Assembly: GCA_050246115.1 (NCBI GenBank)
Contig: JBFWWP010000034.1
Location: 1 to 61,711 of the forward strand
Length of the DNA: 61,711 nucleotides
From: JBFWWP01 sp050246115
Lineage (GTDB): Bacteria > Planctomycetota > UBA8108 > UBA1146 > JAJFFE01
Reading direction: 5' to 3'
The notes below the pieces were generated by a model that ran no database searches, was not told where the DNA came from, and saw only the letters and a program-made list of their open reading frames with translations. The position numbers were made by a program, and so were the translations under genes. Positions 35,446 through 43,382 of this stretch are shown one piece after another (positions within the stretch are counted from its first letter, which is position 1; each line of letters starts with the position of its first letter).

Positions 35446-36434
35446 GGATCGCCATCAACGGTTTCGGTCGCATCGGGCGCAGCGTCTTCCGCATTCTCGC
35501 CAATGATCCCGAGATTCAGATCGTCGCCATCAACGACCTGGCGCCGCCGGAGGCGCTGGCCTACCTACTGCGGTTCGACACGGTCATGCGCACCTTCGCA
35601 GGGTCCGTCACGCTCGACGGCGCGACTCTGCGCGCGGGCCAACAAAGCGCCGATCTGGTCTCGTGCGCCGAGGTGTCCGAACTGCCTTGGGCACGGTTGG
35701 GCGTGGATGTCGTGGTGGAGGCGACCGGTCGCTTTCGCACCCGCGAGTCGCTGCTCGGCCACCTCACGGCCGGCGCGGGCAAAGTACTCCTGACCGTGCC
35801 GCCCAAAGACGACGTCGACGCCCTGATCGTAGTGGGCGTCAACGACGACACCCTGCGGCCCGAGCATCGCCTCGTGTCGAACGCCTCGTGTACGACCAAC
35901 TGCCTGGCCCCGCTGGCCAAGGTACTCGACGACAGCTTCGGCCTGAAGAAGGGCATGATGTCGACGGTGCACGCTTACACGAACGACCAGCGGCTGTCCG
36001 ACTGGTACCACAAGGATCTGCGTCGCTCACGCGCAGCCGGGATCAATACCATCCCGACGACCACCGGAGCCGCGCGCGCCGTCGGTAAGGTGCTTCCGAA
36101 GCTCAAGGGAAAGCTCGACGGCATCGCCATGCGGGTGCCGGTGCCCAACGGGTCCATCGTCGACCTGGTGGCGATCCTCGGCCGCGACGTCACCGTGGAG
36201 GAGGTCAACTCGGCGATCCAGAATGCAGCCGCAGGTCCTTTCCGCGGCATCATCGAGTACTCTACCGAAGCGATCGTGTCGAGCGACATCGTCGGCAACC
36301 CACACTCTTGCATTTTCGACGCGCCGCTCACGCAAATCGTGGCTGCGCGGACCGTCAAGGTGCTCGCGTGGTACGACAACGAGTGGGGCTACTCGAATCG
36401 CCTCGTCGACTTGATCAAACTCATGGACCGTTGA
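35442..36434 (+). CDS. gap: Type I glyceraldehyde-3-phosphate dehydrogenase
   Basis: The product is 330 residues. All features are intact: INGFGRIGRSVFR, SNASCTTNC with Cys150 as nucleophile, STVHAYTNDQ with the base His, and WYDNEWGYSNRL near the end. It oxidises glyceraldehyde 3-phosphate to 1,3-bisphosphoglycerate with NAD. VAINDLAPPEAL after the second strand has Asp, in line with NAD rather than NADP use. The ATG at 35442 overlaps the stop of the upstream paralogue; the frame is open far upstream but only as a shadow. GGAGAGGGGG gives a ribosome-binding site. Confidence 0.96.
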   Translation: MRIAINGFGRIGRSVFRILANDPEIQIVAINDLAPPEALAYLLRFDTVMRTFAGSVTLDGATLRAGQQSADLVSCAEVSELPWARLGVDVVVEATGRFRTRESLLGHLTAGAGKVLLTVPPKDDVDALIVVGVNDDTLRPEHRLVSNASCTTNCLAPLAKVLDDSFGLKKGMMSTVHAYTNDQRLSDWYHKDLRRSRAAGINTIPTTTGAARAVGKVLPKLKGKLDGIAMRVPVPNGSIVDLVAILGRDVTVEEVNSAIQNAAAGPFRGIIEYSTEAIVSSDIVGNPHSCIFDAPLTQIVAARTVKVLAWYDNEWGYSNRLVDLIKLMDR

Positions 36435-36502
36435 GCGCGGGCCCCTACTCGTGCGAGCACCGGCCCCACAAGACGGCGCCCGCGAGGGTTGGCCGTCATT
36501 TT

Positions 36503-36548
36503 AGGGCCCTCATTTCAGGGCCCTCATTTCAGGGCCTTCATTTCAGGG
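36503..36548. repeat. Three tandem copies of a 14-bp unit before a membrane-protein gene
   Basis: AGGGCCCTCATTTC occurs at 36503-36516 and 36517-36530, then AGGGCCTTCATTTC at 36531-36544, ending in AGGG. Each perfect unit holds the palindrome GGGCCC. The array ends 10 nt before the ATG at 36559 and provides its only purine-rich ribosome-binding sequence (AGGGATGG). Changes in copy number could alter translation or expression. Confidence 0.9.
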
Positions 36549-36558
36549 ATGGAACGAA

Positions 36559-37422
36559 ATGACCGAGTCCGAGAAGTTCGTGCCCACAGACCCGCAACCG
36601 GAGCCCGCGAAGAACGCTCGCGGCGCCACGCCCAGAAGGCCCTCCGTCTTTGGACGCGGGTTGCGCCGGGTCGCTTCGGCGCTGCTCTACTGGTTGGTCC
36701 CCATTCGCAAGGCCACCGACCGCGACGACGGGACCGCCCGTTTGGTCTACACCAGCTTTCCCAAGTCGTTCTACTTCTACATCGTGTGGTTGCCCGGATT
36801 CGTGTCGCTGATCTTGCACTCCTTGGGGCTGGCTTCGGACACCGCCCTCGTGTGGACCTTGATCATCTCCGCCTTCTTGGCGTATCTCGCCATCGCCGAG
36901 GACCTCGAGTTGCTCGAGTTCGCGCTCTGGGTTACAGCCATCACGCTCGCGGTGACCCTGTATCGTTTTGGAGTCATCGACTTCGGGTGGTTACGCTACG
37001 GAATCGACAAACTTCGCGGCGTCGCCCTGACGTTCGACCGCGCAACGATCGAGGTCGTGACCTGGGGGCTCTTCTTCTACTGGTGCGGTGTCTACTTGTT
37101 CTCGGTGACGTGGCGTAAGCGCGAGCTGTCGTCCAATCGCCGGGCCAAGATCAGCCCACCCCGCGGCAAGAAGATCATCCCGGTCGTGGGCCGCATCGTG
37201 GACAACCAACTGATGGACATGCTCGAGTTCCTCCTGGGGTTCGGCGCTTATGACGTGGTGATCATGGAGACCAGCGGCCGCGAATTGGATCGCGATCGAA
37301 ACTGCGTGGGGCTGGGCTTGTTCATCAACTTCTTCAGCGACTTGGTCGGTCGGATCGCGACCCAGGAGGCGGGAGTCCATGCTGCGGCGGCTGCCGCCGA
37401 AGCTTCGGATCCGGGGGTGTAG
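36559..37422 (+). CDS. Polytopic membrane protein of unknown function
   Basis: The product is 287 residues. A polar N-terminal 40 residues is followed by hydrophobic helices at about 76-92 (FYIVWLPGFVSLILHSLGL), 96-112, 118-135 and 170-185 (LFFYWCGVYLFSV). The C-terminal 90 residues look cytoplasmic, with GKKIIPVVGRIVDNQLMDMLEFLLGFGAYDVVIMET, a pattern that suggests a folded domain and not a linker. No family recognised. It leads a three-gene plus-strand set of membrane proteins, with the next start 5 nt after its stop. Confidence 0.8.
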   Translation: MTESEKFVPTDPQPEPAKNARGATPRRPSVFGRGLRRVASALLYWLVPIRKATDRDDGTARLVYTSFPKSFYFYIVWLPGFVSLILHSLGLASDTALVWTLIISAFLAYLAIAEDLELLEFALWVTAITLAVTLYRFGVIDFGWLRYGIDKLRGVALTFDRATIEVVTWGLFFYWCGVYLFSVTWRKRELSSNRRAKISPPRGKKIIPVVGRIVDNQLMDMLEFLLGFGAYDVVIMETSGRELDRDRNCVGLGLFINFFSDLVGRIATQEAGVHAAAAAAEASDPGV

Positions 37423-37427
37423 TGCCG

Positions 37428-38411
37428 ATGTCCAAGAAGTCCCACGACCCGCACAAGCGTCCACCCGAGCCACCCGAGCCGCCCAACGATCGTAGGGCTG
37501 CTCCCGGCAGCGAGGCGGACCTGCGAAGTTTCTTCCCGTCACGGGCAGCCGAGATCGGCCGGATGTACAAGCTCGTCGCCGATCCGCAGGAGGACGAGCT
37601 CATTCGACGGCACGCGCGCGAGGCGATCGATGAGTTTCGCGAACTGGTCAGGAGCTTCCCGCTGGGATCGCGCGAGCACGCCTACATGGTCAACTTCCAT
37701 GACAGCGCGCTCGACTATGCCGCGAGCATCCGGCGCCTCGATCGAGAGCTCGAGGAGGAACTGCGCATGGCGCGGCGGGACCGCGACGCCGACGAGCGCG
37801 GCGTCCTCGCTTCGGTCAAGCACGGCGCGCTGATCAAGGTGGCCTTCCACTACCTCCTGATCGGGGGGCTGTTCTTCTTCCTTGCGAAGTCGATCACGAG
37901 TCCCGTGAACCCGGAAGCCGCAACCCTCGATCGCCACGCACGTGAGGTGGCCGCCGGCATCGGCAGCATCGTGCTCGCGTTCATTGCGCAGGGATTGCTG
38001 TTGTCCCACCGCTTGGGTCGAGTGCGCAGACGCTACGACCGACGCGTCTGGCACGCACGACGGGATTGGGCCCATGCCCACGTGGAAGTCCACAACCTCG
38101 CGCTGGCCACGGTCGAGCACGAGTGGGTCGAAGTCACCGGGCAGCCAGCACCGCTGGCCCAGCTGGCGCGCTTGCAGATCCGGGCCGTGTACCTCGGAGC
38201 CTTGTCCGCCCGACCGACGCGCGAGCCGGAACTGCGTACGCGCCTCGCCGCGCGCTTACGAGAGGTCACCGGCTGGCGGCCCCGCGCCGCCGCGGGCGAA
38301 GGCGCCAGCCGCGAGCCGGCCGCCGAAGGCGACTCGACTCCGGGTCGCGGCGTTGGGGCGGGGCCAGTCCCCATGCCTCTGACCGGCTCCGAGGGAAGCA
38401 CGGCTCGATAG
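37428..38411 (+). CDS. Membrane protein with coiled regions, unknown function
   Basis: The product is 327 residues from the ATG at 37428 (a GTG overlapping the upstream stop at 37422 is also possible). A Pro-rich, charged N-terminus leads to a long helical region (about 40-125) rich in Arg, Glu and Asp. Two hydrophobic helices follow (about 138-153 FHYLLIGGLFFFLA and 180-198 IGSIVLAFIAQGLLLS), then a second helical region with many Arg and His. The C-terminus is low-complexity. No family recognised. It sits between two other membrane-protein genes and probably acts with them. Confidence 0.75.
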   Translation: MSKKSHDPHKRPPEPPEPPNDRRAAPGSEADLRSFFPSRAAEIGRMYKLVADPQEDELIRRHAREAIDEFRELVRSFPLGSREHAYMVNFHDSALDYAASIRRLDRELEEELRMARRDRDADERGVLASVKHGALIKVAFHYLLIGGLFFFLAKSITSPVNPEAATLDRHAREVAAGIGSIVLAFIAQGLLLSHRLGRVRRRYDRRVWHARRDWAHAHVEVHNLALATVEHEWVEVTGQPAPLAQLARLQIRAVYLGALSARPTREPELRTRLAARLREVTGWRPRAAAGEGASREPAAEGDSTPGRGVGAGPVPMPLTGSEGSTAR

Positions 38412-38472
38412 CGAGCAAGTCTCAGGTCACGCGCATTGACAAGCGACTCGACACGAAGGAGTGAACGCGGGG

Positions 38473-38982
38473 ATGCCGAAACGTCAGTACTTCCTGCGCT
38501 ACACACGCGAGTGGGGAACTCCTCTCGAGTTGCTGTCGCATGTGCTCTCGCCGTTCGTCGGTTTCTGCCTCACCATGCTGACGGTCGCGCTCTGTATCGT
38601 GTTGCTGGGCATCGATCCTCTGTTCCTGTTGCTTCCCGTGACGGTCGTGGCCGCGGTCATTGCCTTCGTGTTCGTGAGTCATAGCTCCGTGAGCTTCCTG
38701 CAGCGGAGCTTGCGGGAGATCGACGCGTTGCGGCGGGAACGGGATGACCTCGCGCTACGAATCGGGCAGTTCTTGGGGGCGCTCGACGGACGCGCTCATC
38801 TGAGCCAGGGAGAGCGGCGCGAACTCTACGAGATCCTCCGCGACCATGCAGTGGTCGAGTATGCGATTGCCGACGAAGTGCGTCTGTACAACCGACGCGC
38901 GAGTCGCGCCTCGCGCAAGGCCCTGAGCCAAGGTGCGGTGCCGACGGAGCTAGCCGACGAGGCGGGTGAGAACTCCCGCTGA
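38473..38982 (+). CDS. Small membrane protein with C-terminal helical domain
   Basis: The product is 169 residues from the ATG at 38473, with AAGGAG 11 nt upstream; the GTG at 38461 is too close to that sequence. Two membrane helices are close together (about 22-43 and 46-66: LFLLLPVTVVAAVIAFVFV). The rest is a charged helical domain (LREIDALRRERDDLALRIGQFL). No family recognised. It ends the three-gene membrane set. The two-helix hairpin plus coil is also the layout of the preceding protein. Confidence 0.75.
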   Translation: MPKRQYFLRYTREWGTPLELLSHVLSPFVGFCLTMLTVALCIVLLGIDPLFLLLPVTVVAAVIAFVFVSHSSVSFLQRSLREIDALRRERDDLALRIGQFLGALDGRAHLSQGERRELYEILRDHAVVEYAIADEVRLYNRRASRASRKALSQGAVPTELADEAGENSR

Positions 38983-39027
38983 GCCCGAGCCAAGGTGCTC
39001 GCAGGGCGTCTAACGGCGCATCGAAAA

Positions 39028-39068
39028 CAGGCCCGACGCGAGCGCGTGACGCGCCAGCATCGGGCCTG
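39028..39068 (-). terminator. Terminator hairpin formed by palindromic repeat copy 2
   Basis: Arms CAGGCCCGA / TCGGGCCTG (9 bp) enclose an inner GCGCG-rich stem. In the minus direction it lies 32 nt past the stop of the selenoprotein gene and is followed by GTTTTC, as expected for a rho-independent terminator. The 37-bp core is related to the element at 27433-27469. Confidence 0.75.
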
Positions 39069-39100
39069 GATAGTGGTCGACTGCGGAATCGCTTTGGGCC

Positions 39101-40078
39101 CTACAGGCTGCCCTTGATCCTGTCCGCCTTCTCGCTCGCCAGCTTCTGAATTCGCGTGCCGTCGAGCTTCTTGTTCTTGACGATGCCCATGAGCAAGCCG
39201 TAGGCGTCTCGTTGCTTCGCCTTGCCGATGAGCTGATCGACCTGGTCCATCATGACCTCGGCCTTGATGTGCTCTTTGATGACCTTGTCTTTGTCCCATT
39301 CGTCGTAGCGCTGGCCCGACTTGTCACCGACTTCGGTGCCTTTGAACGACTTCTCCAGCTCTTGGAGAATCTTCAAGCCATCGGCGTAGTACTGTTCCTT
39401 GCCCATGGCCTCGGCCCGCTCCAGTTGCTTCTGGCCGAATGCCAAGAGCTTCGCCTTGGCTTCCTTGGCTTCAGCAGCCATGGCCGCATCGTCGCCGGCT
39501 TCGGCGCGCTCGAGGTCCTTCAGCGCTTTGGCGATCGCGCCGGCCTTCAGGTAGGCGTCGACCTTCTTGAACTTCTCGGACAGTCCCAAGTCGGGCACCA
39601 CCCGGACGTTCTTCAGTTCCTCTTCGATCGTGGCCACGGGGACGGACCCTGGGTGACCCTCCCAGAGCAAACGTCCATCGGCGCTAATGAGCCAAGCGTG
39701 GGGGATGCCACTCGACGAGTACTCGCCCGCATTGGCGAGCCCGACGAGGTAACGCATCTTGTTGTCGGCGACGTACGGGGTGACTTTGCCTTCGACTTCG
39801 TTGGAAACTCCAACGACCGCCAGACCCTTCGCACCATACTCGTCATGAAGACGATTGAGGTGCGGGATCTGACCTTTGCACGGGCCTCACCAGGTAGCCC
39901 ACTTCTCGAGCAGGATCACCTTGCCGGTGAGGTCTTTCCAGGTCATCGGTCCCGCGGCGTTGTACCACTTGGAGACCTCGACTTCCGGAGCCCGGGCGCC
40001 GACTTCCAGCCCCCAGGCCGGAAGCGTTGCTCCCAGCGCCAACGCCATGACCGAAGCTCCCCAAAGGGAACGTAGCAT
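39101..40078 (-). CDS. TlpA-like thioredoxin-fold protein with in-frame UGA at the redox Cys (probable selenoprotein)
   Basis: Read through one TGA (39887-39889), the frame is 325 residues. A signal peptide covers about 1-23 (ALALGATLPAWG). Then comes a redoxin domain: GARAPEVEVSKWYN, TGKVILLEKWATW-Sec64-GPCKGQIPHL, KGLAVVGVSNE and SSGIPHAWLISADGRLLWEGHPG. The TGA stands exactly where WATWCGPC has its first Cys, giving U-G-P-C. The rest (about 180-325) is charged and helical, perhaps a repeat or dimerisation region. The ATG at 40078 has AAAGGAG upstream. A stem-loop follows the TGA. Both halves have matching composition and family fit. The alternative, a nonsense mutation at this one codon, is less likely. 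Function: exported thiol/selenol oxidoreductase. Confidence 0.85.
39854..39889 (-). promoter_or_regulatory. Candidate bacterial SECIS element in the TlpA-like gene
   Basis: In the mRNA, UGAG pairs with CUCA (positions 1-4 and 31-34 from the UGA), GUGC pairs with GCAC (9-12 and 27-30), and the apical part holds GGUC from position 16. Apical GG at this distance and the GGUC sequence resemble the E. coli fdhF element (GGUCU loop). Drawn by hand; no energy was calculated. Confidence 0.55.
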
Positions 40079-40550
40079 CACGACTCTCCTTTCGAACGCG
40101 GGCGGAACCGATTCCACCCGACTCCATTTCCTACTTGCTCGCCGGCGTCAGCCGCGCGATCCTCGATCGAATGAACTCGCCCCGAAAGCGGTGAAGGCAG
40201 CCCCCCAACCGCGGTGCCACGCGGTGCAAACGGGCCGGCCGCGTAGTGTACGCGAACCGGCCGACCGGTGTTGGACTTCTTAGCAACTCCCTCACCCAAG
40301 ATCGCGCCTGGGCGGAAATCCGCGCGGCCCCCTCGGAGCGAGCCGCCCAGCGCCCATCACGGCGCAGCTCCGGCGGCGTGCCCTGCGGCACCCGAGTTCC
40401 ACCGGCTCCGCGCCGCTGACCTGGGGCAAGGAGGCTGACCTGGGGCAAGGAGGCCAGGAACCGTCACCGTCCACCCGTCCCCGAAGCCCGGACACCTCGA
40501 GCAACTCACGGCAGGGACTTGCGTTACGGACGCACGCGTACGCCCTGGTC
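40079..40550. other. Intergenic region with a 19-bp tandem duplication, no gene seen
   Basis: It lies between the start of the TlpA-like gene and the stop of the NeuC-like gene, both on the minus strand. It should hold the promoter for the TlpA-like gene. Nothing coding is supported. Confidence 0.5.
40416..40453. repeat. Two tandem copies of a 19-bp unit
   Basis: CTGACCTGGGGCAAGGAGG occurs exactly at 40416-40434 and 40435-40453. It is intergenic, about 100 nt from the NeuC-like stop. Likely a recent slippage duplication. Confidence 0.9.
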
Positions 40551-41726
40551 TCACGCGGTCACCCGCTTCCCCAAAGTCACGGCGTCCCGCACCCAGCGGG
40601 CGAGCACGTCGGCAATCCGCCCCGAGGCCGTGCCGTCGCCGTAGGGCCCCGGGTGCGGTCCGAGGCGCCAGGGCTCGACCAGCGCCCGACGAATGGCGGC
40701 GTCGATCGCGCGACCCTCCGCCGCGACGAACTCGACACCGCGCCCATGCTCGCGCTCGCGGTTGCGATCGCCAACGTTCACGACGGGGACGCCAACGACC
40801 GGAGCTTCGATCGCACCGGCGGAGGAGTTGCCGACGAGCACGGCGGCACTCGCCAGCGCGGCATGGAACTCCTCGCGCGGCAACGAAGCGTGGACGCGTA
40901 CCCGCCCCGGCGAGCGCGCCCGAACGGTTTCGATCGCAGCCATGATCTCTTCGGAGCCAGGATCGCCGTTGGGATGAATGGCGATCACTCCGAGGTCGTT
41001 ACCCAGCAAGCTCTCGAGCGCGGCCGCCGTCAGCGCTCCTGCTTCTCCACGGTGCCAACGATCCGGGTGCAGGAGGAGCACACCCGTCGGCTGCCCCGGC
41101 GCGAAACCCTGACGCTCTCGGAAAGCCGCGGCACTGGTCTCGACCCCGAGCTGCCGCCACCTGCGGACGAATTCGAACACGTTGTCGAGGCCAGGCGCCC
41201 CCACGAGATGAACTCGCTGCGGTTCCTCGCCGTGCGCGATCAACCGCGCGGCCGCTGCTTCCGTGGCCACGAAGTGGAGGTGGGCCAGACGGGTGATCGC
41301 GTGCCGGAACCCCTCATCGAGCGTTCCGCTGTCGGTCTTCTCACCCCCGTGCAAGTGCGCGACGCACCGCCCCGACGAATAGGCCGCGACCGCTCCGGCC
41401 AACGCCTCCGCCCGGTCACCGAGCACCACGACGACGTCGGCCTCCGCAGCGCGCATGGCATCGCCGAGTCCGGCGACCCCGCGACCGATGGCCCGCGGCA
41501 GCACCTCCTCGTCGATGGGCCCTTCGTCGTAGCAAGAAACCCGGTAGTCGACGGGCAAGCCCGAACGGACCACGTCGTCGACCGTGTGGCCGTACCGCCT
41601 CAGCAGATGCACGCCGGTCACGGCGAGTCGCAGTTCGAGATCTGGGTGAGCGGCGATCGCTCGGCAGACGGGCTCGAGGATCCCGAACTCCGACCGTGTA
41701 CCCGTGATGACCAGCACGCGTCTCAA
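40551..41726 (-). CDS. UDP-N-acetylglucosamine 2-epimerase, hydrolysing (NeuC/LegG type)
   Basis: The product is 391 residues. It starts VLVITGTRSEFGILEPV, the NeuC-type phosphate-binding region, and has LAVTGVHLLRRYGHT, HLHGGEKTDSGTLDEGFRHAITRLAHLHF and LVGNSSAGAIEAPVVGVPVVNVGDRN, all family hallmarks. It releases UDP and makes a free 2-epimerised hexosamine (ManNAc or a diacetamido analogue). The start is TTG at 41726, overlapping the HAD gene's stop (TTGA), with GGAGGG upstream. It is the last gene of the operon. Whether the substrate is UDP-GlcNAc or the 2,4-diacetamido form cannot be told from sequence. Confidence 0.9.
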   Translation of the reverse strand: MRRVLVITGTRSEFGILEPVCRAIAAHPDLELRLAVTGVHLLRRYGHTVDDVVRSGLPVDYRVSCYDEGPIDEEVLPRAIGRGVAGLGDAMRAAEADVVVVLGDRAEALAGAVAAYSSGRCVAHLHGGEKTDSGTLDEGFRHAITRLAHLHFVATEAAAARLIAHGEEPQRVHLVGAPGLDNVFEFVRRWRQLGVETSAAAFRERQGFAPGQPTGVLLLHPDRWHRGEAGALTAAALESLLGNDLGVIAIHPNGDPGSEEIMAAIETVRARSPGRVRVHASLPREEFHAALASAAVLVGNSSAGAIEAPVVGVPVVNVGDRNREREHGRGVEFVAAEGRAIDAAIRRALVEPWRLGPHPGPYGDGTASGRIADVLARWVRDAVTLGKRVTA

Positions 41727-42412
41727 CGGCTGCCCTCCACACGCACCTCCTCGAACCAGGGCAGTAGCTCGGTCAGCTGCTCGATCACGCCCAGAAAAGC
41801 CCCAGCCGGTGCTGGCAGGTCGCGATACTCGCCGCGGCGAAGACGCACCACCGGCATGCCGAGAGCCCGCGGGCCATCCGCGTCCGCAAGCGGATCGTCC
41901 CCGACGTAGAGCACGTCTGTGGGCGGAAGGCCGAGTTCCGAGCTCGCGAACGCGAACGCAGCTGACCCCGGTTTGCGCCACTCCCGGGGATACTCGCCGG
42001 TGCAGACGATGGGCTCGAGACGTTGATCGAGGCCAAGTGCGGCAATCTTGGAGCGCTGCATTCCCGGATGCCCGTTCGTCACCAGCCCCATCGGGACGAC
42101 ACCATCGAGGCAATCGAGCACCGCGCGCGCGTCCGGATAGAGCGTGAGCGTCGGTCGGTGAGCGTGAAAGCGCTCGACGAGCCGAGGCACTTCGCTCGCC
42201 GGCAACGCCGCCGCTGCGAGAAAGCGATCGAACAAGTGCGGGTCACGACTGGTGAGTTGCCGCCAGAGTCCACTGAGCCGGCTCAGTAACTCCCCCTCGG
42301 GGCGCGCGTACCTGCCTGCGAGATCGCGACAGATTTCGCGAAACGCGCCGTCATAGTACTCGGCGGGATCGTAGAGCGTGGCGTCGAGATCAAACAGAAT
42401 CGCCCGGAGCAA
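41723..42412 (-). CDS. HAD-family hydrolase, likely sugar phosphatase
   Basis: The product is 229 residues. HAD motif I is FDLDATLYDP with both catalytic Asp residues, motif II is VTNGHPGMQRSK, the Lys is in REWRKPGSAAF and motif IV is YVGDDPLADADG. In a nonulosonic acid operon it most likely removes the phosphate from the 9-phosphate product or from a precursor sugar. I chose TTG at 42412, with AGAGGT upstream, over GTG 42454, which has no site and gives a poor N-terminus. It overlaps the ATP-grasp gene by 23 nt. Confidence 0.88.
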   Translation of the reverse strand: MLRAILFDLDATLYDPAEYYDGAFREICRDLAGRYARPEGELLSRLSGLWRQLTSRDPHLFDRFLAAAALPASEVPRLVERFHAHRPTLTLYPDARAVLDCLDGVVPMGLVTNGHPGMQRSKIAALGLDQRLEPIVCTGEYPREWRKPGSAAFAFASSELGLPPTDVLYVGDDPLADADGPRALGMPVVRLRRGEYRDLPAPAGAFLGVIEQLTELLPWFEEVRVEGSR

Positions 42413-43382
42413 GGTAGACCTCTTCGTAGCGCCTGAGGAATCGCATTCCGACACCGACGTCGACCGCGCTGGCGATCGGCAGTCCTTCGACCCACGCCAA
42501 GACGCCCTCGAGCAGCGGTGCGCCGCCGGCCAACGTCAGAGCAACGCCGCCGCCGAGACGCGGGTTCAGGTCCGTGAAGCGCGGCACGCCGTCATCGCCG
42601 AGGAAGCACTGCACGCACGCCGGACCGGTGAGCGAGAGCCCCAGCGTCAGCCGCTCGAGCCACGGCAGGAACGGGCGCACCGAGACGATCTCGCCGGCCA
42701 CCGAGATTCCGGCGCTGACCCGCAGTCGGCGCCGGGCGCTCGCCACCCGCAACTCCCCCGTGCGCGTCGCCAGCAGATCGATGGTGTACTCCTCGCCTCG
42801 CAGTCGTTCTTGGAGCACGAACGGCTCGTCCCACTGGCCGCGCAGGATCTCGAGGTGCGCTCGACTGTCGACGATGGCGAAGCCGCGCGAGCCACGGCCG
42901 GCGCGCGGCTTCGCCACGCAGGGATAGCCCCCCACTCCGTCGGCGCGCTCGGCGGCCACGGTGCGCGGCCCAGGGATGTCGAGTCGCGCGAGTTCCTCGG
43001 CGGTTCGCAGCTTGTCGAGACACACGGCGATCGCGGCCGCCGGCGGTGCGACCAGAGTGATTCCGCGCGCTCGGAGCGCATCCCGTACGGCGTCGAGTTC
43101 CGCGATCTCCTCGTTCACCGCCGGCAGAATGACGTCGATCCGGCGCTGCTCGCAAAGATCCAGCACGGCGTCGCAGAACCCCGGAGATGAGGCCCGCGGG
43201 ATCACTGCGTACTCGTCCGCGCACAGGAAACCGACCGAGAGCGGATCGGCGTCGGCCGCAACGACCCGACACCCGAGCCGCTGCAAGCCGTGGATCACCG
43301 GTGCCGAGGGCAAGGAGCCGGCCCCGGTTCGCAACACCACGTGCCGGGGCTCGGCCTCGCGTCGGGTGGAACGCTCGGTCAC
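42390..43382 (-). CDS. ATP-grasp family protein
   Basis: The product is 330 residues. It has the CarB-like preATP fold (HGLQRLGCRVVAADADPLSVGFLCADEY), the ATP-grasp site (YPCVAKPRAGRGSRGFAIV, FVLQERLRGEEYTIDLL) and metal-binding FTDLNPRLGGG. Such proteins ligate a carboxylate to an amine or sugar. Homologues occur in bacterial nonulosonic acid clusters, where their substrate is mostly unknown. The GTG start overlaps the neuB stop (GTGA) with GGAGGATC upstream. It may add an amino-acid-like substituent to the sugar; this is inference. Confidence 0.85.
   Translation of the reverse strand: MTERSTRREAEPRHVVLRTGAGSLPSAPVIHGLQRLGCRVVAADADPLSVGFLCADEYAVIPRASSPGFCDAVLDLCEQRRIDVILPAVNEEIAELDAVRDALRARGITLVAPPAAAIAVCLDKLRTAEELARLDIPGPRTVAAERADGVGGYPCVAKPRAGRGSRGFAIVDSRAHLEILRGQWDEPFVLQERLRGEEYTIDLLATRTGELRVASARRRLRVSAGISVAGEIVSVRPFLPWLERLTLGLSLTGPACVQCFLGDDGVPRFTDLNPRLGGGVALTLAGGAPLLEGVLAWVEGLPIASAVDVGVGMRFLRRYEEVYLAPGDSV

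Noticed and set aside
39887..39889. TGA in the TlpA-like gene as a true stop, giving two separate genes
   Set aside because: The downstream half would begin in mid-fold at ATG 39757 without a ribosome-binding site. The upstream half would end at the active site. One Sec codon explains both.
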